Origin: Paludibacteraceae bacterium
GTDB lineage: Bacteria > Bacteroidota > Bacteroidia > Bacteroidales > Paludibacteraceae
NCBI GenBank assembly: GCA_017503075.1
Contig: JAFVTU010000017.1
Coordinates: forward strand, 62,001 to 126,000
Direction of reading: 5' to 3'
Length of the DNA: 64,000 bases
Shown here: one piece after another, positions 9,340 to 16,014 of the stretch
Position numbering within the stretch: position 1 is the stretch's first letter
Layout: every line of letters begins with the position of its first letter
Program-made: the position numbers and the translations under genes
The notes under the pieces: model-generated
The model's database searches: none
Told to the model about the DNA's origin: nothing
Seen by the model: only the letters and a program-made list of their open reading frames with translations

Positions 9340-10158
9340 TACCTTCTTAAACAACTCGCTCGCAAACACAAAGTCATTCAACGCCTCATTCTCTGCATGG
9401 AATATCTCGTGCCTGCTACCTTGCCACTCTTTCACGCCATTGCGTAGGAACACGATATTATCGCCAATCTCCATAATCGAGTTCATGTCGTGGCTATTCA
9501 CAATGGTACAAATATTATACTCTTGCGTGATGTCTTGTATCAGTTGGTCAATCACCAAACTGGTCTTCGGGTCTAGTCCCGAGTTGGGCTCATCGCAGAA
9601 CAGATACCGTGGATTCAACGCTATCGCTCTCGCAATCGCCACACGCTTTTGCATACCACCACTAATTTCGCTTGGCATCAGTCCAAAAGCTCTCTCTGGC
9701 ATGTTCACACGTGTCAAGCAGAATCGCGCTCTCTCCACCATCTCTTCCTTGTCCATCTGCGAGAACATCTCCAGTGGAAATAGCACATTCTCCTGCACCG
9801 TCATGCTATCAAACAATGCCGCTCCTTGAAACAGCATTCCCACTTCTCTGTGCAGCATCCGCACCTCTTTCTCCGTCATCCCTGCCAAGTTCCTTTGAAC
9901 AACCTGCCCATTACCAATAGGCGCTTGCGCCGTCCTATAGCCCGCAGGGCGTCCCATATCCGTACTTGACCTTGTGTCAAATAATATCTCACCTTCATCT
10001 ATCTGGTGCAGTCCAATCATCGATTTCATCAGCACAGTCTTTCCGCTTCCCGACTGACCGATAATCATATTCACCTTGCCGTCCTCAAAGTCCGCAGAAA
10101 TATGGTCCAGCACCACATTCCCGTCAAAACTCTTTACGACATCCTTTACCTGTATCAT
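9316..10158 (-). CDS. mlaF: MlaF-like lipid-transport ABC ATPase with a repeat-derived insertion
   Basis: This is a 280-residue ABC ATPase of the Mla/Ttg2 branch: Walker A GQSGSGKT near residue 34, the Q-loop in VGMLFQGAALFDSMTV (typical of MlaF), signature ISGGMQKR, Walker B YLFCDEPNSGLDP and H-loop VNSHDM. It forms an inner membrane complex with the MlaE permease encoded just upstream and moves phospholipids between membranes. Between ILFD and MTEKE there are about 25 extra residues; those at 67-81 (GRPAGYRTAQAPIGN) are encoded by two copies of the intergenic hairpin repeat. The C-terminal SAARSV is also repeat-encoded. The core motifs are intact, so it is probably functional. Confidence 0.9.
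   Translation of the reverse strand: MIQVKDVVKSFDGNVVLDHISADFEDGKVNMIIGQSGSGKTVLMKSMIGLHQIDEGEILFDTRSSTDMGRPAGYRTAQAPIGNGQVVQRNLAGMTEKEVRMLHREVGMLFQGAALFDSMTVQENVLFPLEMFSQMDKEEMVERARFCLTRVNMPERAFGLMPSEISGGMQKRVAIARAIALNPRYLFCDEPNSGLDPKTSLVIDQLIQDITQEYNICTIVNSHDMNSIMEIGDNIVFLRNGVKEWQGSRHEIFHAENEALNDFVFASELFKKVKSAARSV
9914..9957. repeat. hairpin repeat pair inside the mlaF coding sequence
   Basis: Hairpin GGCGC-TT-GCGCC (9920-9931) is followed by GTCCTATA, then hairpin GCCC-GCA-GGGC (9940-9950) and GTCC. These are the same flanks (TAG before, GTCC after) as in the intergenic copies. The insertion keeps the reading frame. Confidence 0.8.
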
Positions 10159-10167
10159 AAAACTCTC

Positions 10168-10226
10168 GCCTTTAACCTTTAACCTTTAGCCGCTTGCGGC
10201 GTCCTATAGCCTCAAAGAGGCGTCCT
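10168..10226. repeat. hairpin repeat pair between mlaE and mlaF
   Basis: TTTAACC units are followed by hairpin GCCGC-TT-GCGGC (10189-10200), GTCCTATA, hairpin GCCTC-AAA-GAGGC (10209-10221) and GTCC, ending at the mlaE stop codon. Confidence 0.8.
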
Positions 10227-10973
10227 TTAATTAAGCATCAAATTTGTCAGCACCACATCCATCAGCAGCACTACAATACTACTATTCACCACCGCTTTCG
10301 TACTCGCTTTACCTACTTCCAGCGCACCGCCTCTCGCGTAGTAGCCGTAGTATGACGCCATACTCGCAATGATAAATGCGAAGATCACTGTCTTGATAAA
10401 CGAGTACCACACATAAAACGGTATAAACGCATACTGAATACCCAGCAGATACTCCGACACAGGTAGCACATTCGTAATCGCACTAATGCCATAACCGCCT
10501 AACAAACCCGTGAACATAGACAGTGTCACCAACAGCGGCATCATCAGCATAAACGCCACTATCTTTGGCAATATCAGGTAGTTAGCCGAGTTTACACCCA
10601 TGATTTCCATGGCGTCAATCTGCTCTGTGATACGCATCGTACCAATCTCCGAAGCCATGTTGCTGCCCACCTTACCTGCGAGCAGCAAGCACAAAATCGT
10701 ACTTGAAAACTCCAGCAAGATACAGTCACGTGTCACCAATCCTGTCGAATACGCTGGCAACAGCGGATTCTCCGTGTTCAACTTCGTCTGCAAGGTCATA
10801 ATCGCACCCATAAACACGCTCACAATCAGCGTAATCAGTATCGACTCCAAACCCTGCTTTCCCATCTCTTTGCTCATCTGCCGCCAGAACATACGCCCTT
10901 TATCAGGCACACGAAACACCTTGCCCATCAGCAAGCAATACTCACCTATGCTATAAAAAAATCGCTGTATCAT
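10227..10973 (-). CDS. mlaE: MlaE family lipid ABC transporter permease
   Basis: The 248-residue membrane protein has five to six hydrophobic segments. Conserved MlaE family features include the N-terminal amphipathic stretch, GAIMTLQTKL, the EIGTMRITEQIDAMEIMGVN block near the middle (the family's coupling region) and the C-terminal GKASTKAVVNSSIVVL. It partners the adjacent ATPase to move phospholipids at the inner membrane and maintain outer membrane asymmetry. An MCE-domain partner is not present in the window. It is separated from mlaF by about 70 bp filled by hairpin repeats. Confidence 0.92.
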   Translation of the reverse strand: MIQRFFYSIGEYCLLMGKVFRVPDKGRMFWRQMSKEMGKQGLESILITLIVSVFMGAIMTLQTKLNTENPLLPAYSTGLVTRDCILLEFSSTILCLLLAGKVGSNMASEIGTMRITEQIDAMEIMGVNSANYLILPKIVAFMLMMPLLVTLSMFTGLLGGYGISAITNVLPVSEYLLGIQYAFIPFYVWYSFIKTVIFAFIIASMASYYGYYARGGALEVGKASTKAVVNSSIVVLLMDVVLTNLMLN

Positions 10974-10980
10974 AATTCCT

Positions 10981-11100
10981 TTCCTTTAACCTCTAACCTT
11001 TAACCTCTAACCTTTAGCTCGCCTCGCGAGCGTCCTATAGGCACTTTGTGCCGTCCTATAGCGCAGCGTCCACTAAACAGTAGGGCTTTGCCCGTCTTGC
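10981..11100. repeat. hairpin repeat array between hpt and mlaE (four units)
   Basis: TAACCTC/TAACCTT units from 10986 lead into GCTCGC-CTC-GCGAGC (11017-11031) GTCC, GGCAC-TTT-GTGCC (11040-11052) GTCC, a short GC-GCA-GC unit followed by GTCC, and GGGC-TTT-GCCC (11083-11093) GTC. Stems differ in every unit but remain complementary, and flanks stay constant. This is the densest copy of the family in the window. Confidence 0.85.
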
Positions 11101-11104
11101 AGCA

Positions 11105-11647
11105 TCAATTACCGCGTAGCACATACAACGATGGCAAGTTCCTTCCTTTCTCGTCATAGTCCAACCCATAACCCAATACGAACTTGGTTGGGATCTCCAT
11201 GCCAATGTATTTAGGCGCCGCATCGGGATACTGTAGTGCTTCTGGTTTGAACAAAAATGATGCCACTTCCACACTATTTGCACCCGCATTTTTCAAATAT
11301 GTAATGAAGCCGTGCATCGTCAAACCAGTATCCACAATGTCCTCCATCACAATCACATCGCGACCTTCTAGATTCACTGCAAGAGGCGACAACAACTTTA
11401 CATCACCTGTCGTTTTTGTCCCCTCGTACGATTTCAATCGCACAAAAGTGATTTCTGCGGACAGTTCAATCTGCTTAAACAGATCCGATGCAAACATAAA
11501 TGCACCATTCAGTATGCATATAAATAGAGGCTCCTTGTCTGCATAATCTTTGTTTATACGCTCTGCCACTTTTTTTACACATTCGGCTATTTCATGAGCA
11601 GAGACATACTCATCAAAGATGCGACCATTTACTTCTACACTTGCCAT
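11105..11647 (-). CDS. hpt: hypoxanthine phosphoribosyltransferase
   Basis: This is a 180-residue type I phosphoribosyltransferase. The PRPP-binding loop is VIVMEDIVDTGLTM near residues 97-110, the flexible loop carries RLKSYEGTKTTGDV, and the C-terminal FVLGYGLDYDEKGRNLP is typical of Hpt. It converts hypoxanthine and guanine to IMP and GMP in purine salvage. It has its own promoter (CAAAGTTA, read as TAACTTTG on the minus strand, at 11710-11717) about 60 bp upstream of the start. It could lead an hpt-mlaE-mlaF unit, although the repeats between the genes may affect read-through. Confidence 0.93.
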   Translation of the reverse strand: MASVEVNGRIFDEYVSAHEIAECVKKVAERINKDYADKEPLFICILNGAFMFASDLFKQIELSAEITFVRLKSYEGTKTTGDVKLLSPLAVNLEGRDVIVMEDIVDTGLTMHGFITYLKNAGANSVEVASFLFKPEALQYPDAAPKYIGMEIPTKFVLGYGLDYDEKGRNLPSLYVLRGN

Positions 11648-11709
11648 AACATCAATTTATCTTTTTCTGTTTCACGTTTCCTGTTTTCCGTTTTTGTAAA
11701 AAACGCCCG

Positions 11710-11717
11710 CAAAGTTA
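11710..11717 (-). promoter_or_regulatory. -7 box TAACTTTG for hpt
   Basis: On the minus strand the sequence TAACTTTGCGGG fits the Bacteroidetes TAnnTTTG element, 63 bp upstream of the hpt ATG, with a poly-A/T stretch upstream. Confidence 0.7.
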
Positions 11718-11819
11718 CTACTTTTTTTTGACATACACAACACTTCCGTTATTTTTCTATCCTTTTTCATTATTCCTCCCTTTTCGCAAGTGTGTCACTG
11801 CAACCGCCATGCAGCAGTA

Positions 11820-11935
11820 AATATTAGGTGGTTAGTAGGTTATTAGTAGGTGATTAGTAGGTTATTCAGCGGTCATAGCAGAGATTTCACAATGTTCTAA
11901 ACCCTAAACAATAGCCCGCTTACGGGCGTCCACTA
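11820..11935. repeat. 11-bp degenerate tandem repeat plus one hairpin unit
   Basis: Between 11826 and 11868 the unit TTAGTAGGT(T/G)A recurs about four times. After a 40 bp gap, CTAAACAATA leads into hairpin GCCCG-CTTA-CGGGC (11914-11927) and GTCCACTAAAC, matching the hairpin family. The stretch 11648-12026 holds this, the hpt promoter and the pgm promoter, and no gene. Confidence 0.7.
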
Positions 11936-11940
11936 AACAA

Positions 11941-11987
11941 AAAAATCGCATTTCCCTTGCATATATGCGATTTTTTTCGTACCTTTG
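11941..11987 (+). promoter_or_regulatory. pgm promoter embedded in a hairpin
   Basis: The -7 box TACCTTTG is at 11980-11987 and a -33 TTG at 11957-11959, 20 bp apart. The -33 lies in the loop of an inverted repeat AAAAATCGCA (11941-11950) / TGCGATTTTT (11966-11975). The same arrangement and almost the same sequence occurs on the minus strand at 57933-57980. Confidence 0.75.
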
Positions 11988-12026
11988 CACCCGATAAATT
12001 ATGCCAACTTTAAAAATACATTCAAT

Positions 12027-13802
12027 ATGAAAAACGAAGAACTCGAAAAAGTATTAGCCATTGCTGAGCAATGGACCAAAGAGCCTTATGATGCGGACAC
12101 CCGCGCTGCGGTCAAAGCCATGATTGAGGCAGAAGACAAAACCGAACTCATCGATAGTTTCTATCGCACACTCGAATTTGGTACGGGTGGTCTCCGTGGA
12201 CTTATGGGGCCTGGTACCAACCGCATGAACCAATACATCGTGGCACAAGCCACCCAAGGCTATGCCAACTATCTCCTCAAGGTACAACGCGAAGGCGGTT
12301 TCACTACCCTCAAGGGCGACACCGTGAGCGTCGTAGTAGGTCACGACTGTCGTAATAACGGCCGCCTCTTTGCGGAAACAGTAGCTGCGGTATTTGCTGC
12401 CAACGGCATCAAGGTATATCTCTTTGAGAGCCTACGCCCAACACCAGAGGTTAGCTTCGCTATCCGTCACCTTTCGGCTCAAGGTGGTGTCAATGTAACC
12501 GCCAGCCACAACCCCAAAGAGTACAACGGCTACAAGGCTTATTGGGAGGACGGTAGCCAAGTGCTCCAACCACATGATCAAGGTATCATCGACGAGGTAA
12601 ACAAAGTGACTCTCGCAGACGTGAAAATGACTGGCAATGAGCATCTTATCGAGATCATTGGTGGCGAGATGGACTACGACTACATGCAAGCGGTTAAGAC
12701 TGTCATGATCGACCAAGAGACCATCCTCCGTCAAAAAGACCTCAATATCGTTTATACCCCTCTCCACGGTGCAGGACGCCAAATCATCCCAATGTGCCTT
12801 CGCTCTTGGGGATTCGAGAATATCCACGTAGTGCCTGAGCAAATGGTCATCGATGGCAACTTCTCTACCGTACAAAGTCCTAACCCAGAGAACGCTGAGG
12901 CAATGACTATGGGTATGAACCTCGGCACCCAACTCAACGCCGACCTCGTCATCGCTTCTGACCCAGATGCCGACCGTATCGCTATTGTTTGCCGCAACGA
13001 CAAAGGCGAGTGGACCATCATCAACGGCAACCAAACCTGTATGATGTACTGCTACTACATCATCAATAATATGAAGAAACTCGGCAAACTCCGCCCAGAG
13101 CACTACCTCGTTAAGACCATCGTTACCAGCGAGTTAATCCGTAAGATGGCAGATGCACAAGGTGTGACTTTGACCGACGAATATACAGGCTTCAAATGGA
13201 TTGCTAACCGTATCCGCGAGTGGGAAGGCACACGCAAATACATCGGTGGTGGCGAAGAGAGCTTTGGCTTCTTGCCTTATGATGCAGTCCGCGATAAATG
13301 TTCTCCTTCTGCTATCTGCCTCATCTGCGAGATTGCAGCTTATGCCAAGGACAACGGCATGACCCTCTACGATTATCTCCTTAATATGTATATGGAGTAC
13401 GGCTTCCAACGCGAGACTACTATCAATGTGGTTCGTCCTGGTAAGTCAGGTGCCGAGGAGATTCAAGCCATGATGGTCAACTACCGCCAAAATCCTCCTG
13501 TGGAGATTGCAGGCGAGAAAGTGATTAAGTCTAAAGACTTCAAGACCCTCGTTCAACGCGAATTGGTGAATGGCGAGTGGGTAGAGACACCTATCACGAT
13601 GGCACTCAATGCGACCAGCAATGTGCTCCAATACTTCACCGAAGGTGGCATGAAGATCTCTGTCCGCCCAAGTGGTACCGAACCAAAGATTAAGTTCTAC
13701 TTCGAGATCCCAGCTCAAATGCCAACTCCAGCCGACTACGACAAAGCCGTAGCCGAAGCCGAAGCCAAAGTTCCAGCGATCAAAGCAAGTCTAGGTATCT
13801 AA
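12027..13802 (+). CDS. pgm: phosphoglucomutase/phosphomannomutase (alpha-D-phosphohexomutase)
   Basis: The ATG at 12027 gives MKNEELEKVLAIAEQW, 40 bp after the -7 box; reading further upstream in frame runs into the promoter. The 591-residue enzyme has the four family sites: TASHNP with the phosphoserine near residue 146, the metal loop DPDADR near 309, the sugar-binding GGEESFG near 410, and the phosphate-binding RPSGTEPKIKFY near 547. It interconverts hexose 1- and 6-phosphates in the cytoplasm for glycolysis and nucleotide-sugar synthesis. The length fits the PgcA-type enzymes of Bacteroidetes. Codon use is strongly biased, as expected for high expression. Confidence 0.93.
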   Translation: MKNEELEKVLAIAEQWTKEPYDADTRAAVKAMIEAEDKTELIDSFYRTLEFGTGGLRGLMGPGTNRMNQYIVAQATQGYANYLLKVQREGGFTTLKGDTVSVVVGHDCRNNGRLFAETVAAVFAANGIKVYLFESLRPTPEVSFAIRHLSAQGGVNVTASHNPKEYNGYKAYWEDGSQVLQPHDQGIIDEVNKVTLADVKMTGNEHLIEIIGGEMDYDYMQAVKTVMIDQETILRQKDLNIVYTPLHGAGRQIIPMCLRSWGFENIHVVPEQMVIDGNFSTVQSPNPENAEAMTMGMNLGTQLNADLVIASDPDADRIAIVCRNDKGEWTIINGNQTCMMYCYYIINNMKKLGKLRPEHYLVKTIVTSELIRKMADAQGVTLTDEYTGFKWIANRIREWEGTRKYIGGGEESFGFLPYDAVRDKCSPSAICLICEIAAYAKDNGMTLYDYLLNMYMEYGFQRETTINVVRPGKSGAEEIQAMMVNYRQNPPVEIAGEKVIKSKDFKTLVQRELVNGEWVETPITMALNATSNVLQYFTEGGMKISVRPSGTEPKIKFYFEIPAQMPTPADYDKAVAEAEAKVPAIKASLGI

Positions 13803-13855
13803 TGAGGTTTAGTATGTGATGTCTCTTGTTCGTTACCTATCTGTTACCTGACAAA

Positions 13856-13892
13856 GACGGCAACGACACGGCAACGAGACGGCAACGACAGC
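13856..13892. repeat. ACGGCAACG tandem repeat
   Basis: Downstream of pgm the 10-12 bp unit (G)ACGGCAACGA occurs three times in a row. It resembles the other locus-specific short tandem repeats of this genome. Confidence 0.7.
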
Positions 13893-13970
13893 ACCCTTTA
13901 CCGAGAGAAAGTAAAGAAATATATATCAGATAAAAAATATTTTGCCTATGAAACATTAGTGTGTAGTTGA

Positions 13971-14163
13971 TACGCACATCGTGAAATAAAGAAAAAGCGT
14001 TTTAGCATTATCCTCTAATCGAAAAGTTTGGCGACTGAAAGACAGAAGAGATAATAGTTAAAATGCTCGTGTGTAAGCACGGGCTTTTAGTTATTCTTCT
14101 GTCGGGTTACGCCAAACACCTTCGATTGGAATTCTAAAAGTACCGTGCTTTTTTATGTGCGTA
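13971..14163 (+). ncRNA. candidate 193-nt structured RNA, one long nested hairpin (6S-like shape)
   Basis: Eight segments pair in strict nested order. They are TACGCACAT (13971) with ATGTGCGTA (14155); AAAAAGC (13992) with GCTTTTT (14147); TTTTAG (14000) with CTAAAA (14134); TCC (14011) with GGA (14128); AATCGAA (14017) with TTCGATT (14121); GTTTGGCG (14026) with CGCCAAAC (14110); GACAGAAGA (14041) with TCTTCTGTC (14095); and an apical helix ending CGTG (14068) with CACG (14078), loop TGTAAG. An internal bubble ACTGAAA/GGGTTA lies between two strong helices. Size and rod shape resemble 6S RNA. A leader for the next gene or a small hairpin element are alternatives. The strand is assumed from the neighbouring genes, and no clear -7 box was found upstream. 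Confidence 0.55.
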
Positions 14164-14229
14164 CCCAAAATTAGAATCACCTAAAGGGTACAACAAACAC
14201 AACCAATATTAATGACAAGATTCAATAAG

Positions 14230-14613
14230 ATGAAAAAAATATTTGTAAGTATCTTTTTTTTATTTTTAGTTATATCTGCATATGGAGAGCGTATTACCAT
14301 AGAATCATACGCAGGTATAGAGGTTTCTAATATTACACCACAGAATGATGGAGCATATATTGTAAGTTTGTATAATGCAAACTATTATTCCCATGCCGGT
14401 ATGTATGATTATTGTGCCTTTACTTGGTACTTGTCATATAAAGGACAACGTGTCAGTGATTATTACAATAGTCATATACGTTGTCAAAGTGGGGAAGAAA
14501 AAACTGTTTATGCATGGCCTAATGAAGTTCCAAAAGGAAATGAAAAGTATGTTACAGTACAATTTGGAAGAGAGCAAAAACAAATAGTAAAAGATCGCCG
14601 AGACGATGATTAA
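14230..14613 (+). CDS. small exported protein, tandem paralogue 1
   Basis: The start at 14230 gives MKKIFVSIFFLFLVISAYG, a clean signal peptide; the ATG at 14212 adds six residues and is less likely. The mature part of about 108 residues has no recognised domain. It shares the pattern TWYLSYKGQRVSDY, EKTVYAWP, EVPKG.EKYVTVQFG and the C-terminal KDRRDDD with the next gene, so the two arose by duplication. The pattern of beta-strand-like segments suggests a small Ig-like or beta-sandwich fold in the periplasm or on the surface; this is inference. It lies 67 bp after the structured RNA. Confidence 0.7.
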   Translation: MKKIFVSIFFLFLVISAYGERITIESYAGIEVSNITPQNDGAYIVSLYNANYYSHAGMYDYCAFTWYLSYKGQRVSDYYNSHIRCQSGEEKTVYAWPNEVPKGNEKYVTVQFGREQKQIVKDRRDDD

Positions 14614-14680
14614 TAAATTCATTTAAAAACCATTAAAGTTGCGCACGACACGGATATTAGTGTAATGAATTATGAAAAAA
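14590..14680. repeat. direct repeat copy 1 (gene end plus promoter region)
   Basis: About 90 bp covering the last codons of paralogue 1, its stop and the spacer to paralogue 2 is nearly identical to 15061-15152. It includes TAAAGTTGCGCACGACACGG, where TAAAGTTG is one base from the TAnnTTTG box. Confidence 0.85.
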
Positions 14681-15085
14681 GTTTTTTTTAGTTTATTATT
14701 AGTGATTATTTTCTTACCATTGTATGGGCAGGCGTATAGATCAATGAGAATATCACCAGCTGAATACAATACGATACAATCACATGAGGGAATTGATGTT
14801 GTGTCTATTGCGCCACAAACTAATGGTTCGTATGTGGTGGAGTTCTATAATTCGAACTATAATGACTCGGGGTATTATACATCTTATAATTTTACTTGGT
14901 ACCTGTCGTATAAAGGCAAACGCGTGAGTGACTATTTTGACACTACTATTCGTTGTCGCAAGTCTGGAGAAAAAACTGTTTATGCTTGGCCAGAGGATGT
15001 TCCAAAAGGCTATGAGAAGTATGTAACAGTACAATTTGGAAAAGAACAAAAACCGATAGTAAAAGATCGCCGAGACGATGATTAA
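14672..15085 (+). CDS. small exported protein, tandem paralogue 2
   Basis: This 137-residue protein has a signal peptide (MKKVFFSLLLVIIFLPLYGQ) and is clearly homologous to the upstream gene: SIAPQTNGSYVVEFYNSNY, TWYLSYKGKRVSDY, EKTVYAWP, VPKGYEKYVTVQFG and the identical end KDRRDDD. It has an extra segment after the signal (AYRSMRISPAEYNTIQ). The function is unknown. The spacer before it is a duplicate of the spacer before the third gene, so each copy may carry its own promoter. Confidence 0.7.
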   Translation: MKKVFFSLLLVIIFLPLYGQAYRSMRISPAEYNTIQSHEGIDVVSIAPQTNGSYVVEFYNSNYNDSGYYTSYNFTWYLSYKGKRVSDYFDTTIRCRKSGEKTVYAWPEDVPKGYEKYVTVQFGKEQKPIVKDRRDDD

Positions 15086-15152
15086 TAAATTTATTTAAAA
15101 ACCATTAAAGTTGCGCACGACACGGATAATAGTGCAATGAATTATGAAAAAA
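15061..15152. repeat. direct repeat copy 2 (gene end plus promoter region)
   Basis: Second copy of the 90 bp direct repeat, with a few differences (for example GGATATTAGTG versus GGATAATAGTG). It places the same promoter-like sequence before the third gene. Confidence 0.85.
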
Positions 15153-15581
15153 ATATGTATTCTTATGTTTGCTCTAATGAGCAGTGTTGTTGGTTTTGCT
15201 CAATTGTTAGAAGTAAAAGGCGTTGAGACAAAATTAGTTATCTATGATGGTCCGAAATATGAGGCTTGCGTTGATTTTTATTATGATAGGTATAAATCCT
15301 CCACAAAATGGTTTGGTTATTCTTTTTACAATATGAACAGTATTCCTGTTTCAGTAGAGGCAGAATTGTATAAGGAAGGTAGACTTGTAACTACGAAAAC
15401 GTTTAATCTAAAATCGAATGAAACTTACATCTGGAAACATGAGGGTTATTATGAACACTTTAAGGTTAATGAGTATAATGGGGGAACTGAAGACTGGACG
15501 GACAACAAAATAGCCCCAGGAGAGCATGAGTATGGTCCTGGGGATTATTATGTGAAATACAAAGCGTATAAAATTTTGTAA
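15144..15581 (+). CDS. small exported protein of unknown function
   Basis: The 145-residue product has a signal peptide (MKKICILMFALMSSVVGFAQ) and a mature part rich in Tyr, Lys and Glu. It shares no long stretch with the two upstream paralogues, but has the same size, the same upstream repeat and a similar alternation of short strands (FGYSFYNMNSIPVSVEAELY), so it may be a diverged third member. No domain is recognised. It is followed by a strong terminator at 15623-15655, which closes the three-gene group. Confidence 0.65.
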   Translation: MKKICILMFALMSSVVGFAQLLEVKGVETKLVIYDGPKYEACVDFYYDRYKSSTKWFGYSFYNMNSIPVSVEAELYKEGRLVTTKTFNLKSNETYIWKHEGYYEHFKVNEYNGGTEDWTDNKIAPGEHEYGPGDYYVKYKAYKIL

Positions 15582-15622
15582 TATGATTCATAGTTATTTA
15601 AGGTTTGCTTCTTAAATATAAC

Positions 15623-15655
15623 AAAAATCGTTCTCCTTTCGGGAACGATTTTTTT
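15623..15655 (+). terminator. intrinsic terminator after the small exported genes
   Basis: AAAAATCGTTC and GAACGATTTTT form an 11-bp stem around a 9-nt loop, followed by a T run. The arms are symmetric enough to act in both directions. Confidence 0.85.
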
Positions 15656-15660
15656 ATTCT

Positions 15661-15708
15661 GAGCCTTTAAACTCTAAACTATAGCTCGCTCAGCGAGCGT
15701 CCTCTAAC
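15661..15708. repeat. hairpin repeat after the Dabb gene
   Basis: TTTAAACTCTAAACTATA leads into hairpin GCTCGC-TCA-GCGAGC (15684-15698), then GTCCTCTAACC. The stem repeats that of 11017-11031 but with a different loop. Confidence 0.8.
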
Positions 15709-16014
15709 CTACTCCTCGTAATCCACAGCGCTACGTGCTGCTTTACACTTGCCGATATACTGTGCCACTTTCACATGCTCTGGATGGGTAGCATACGCAT
15801 CCAAATCCTCCCATGTCTTGAAGGTGCAAGTCAAGCAAATATCGTGGTCGGTGTTCTTTGCGTTAGGGATATTGATACCCACCGTCTCATCCACCAATAC
15901 ATCAATCTTCTCGCGCAATGCGAGCAAGCCATCACGAATAATCTGGGCATTCTCCAATTTCGTCTTGCCCTCCGCCTCGTCTAACAGACGAAAAAATACT
16001 ACATGCTTTACCAT
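15709..16014 (-). CDS. Dabb (stress-responsive A/B barrel) domain protein
   Basis: This 101-residue single-domain protein matches the dimeric alpha/beta barrel (Dabb) family: MVKHVVFFRLLDEAEG at the start, DICLTCTFKTWEDLDAYATH and PEHVKVAQYIGKCKAARSAVDYE. Members are small cytoplasmic proteins, often induced by stress; the reaction, if any, is unknown for this branch. The gene overlaps the end of the M13 peptidase by 7 bp, so the two are probably translated from one message. Confidence 0.88.
   Translation of the reverse strand: MVKHVVFFRLLDEAEGKTKLENAQIIRDGLLALREKIDVLVDETVGINIPNAKNTDHDICLTCTFKTWEDLDAYATHPEHVKVAQYIGKCKAARSAVDYEE

Noticed and set aside
11985-12026. TTG start for pgm at 11985
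   Set aside because: It lies in the -7 box itself; the ATG at 12027 matches the family N-terminus.
12432-13103. A 223-codon antisense frame within pgm
   Set aside because: Shadow of a codon-biased gene; no start signal, no recognisable domain.
13971-14163. Reading the structured region as a plain terminator of pgm
   Set aside because: It starts 170 bp after pgm, spans 193 nt and lacks a terminal T run on the plus strand after the base helix.
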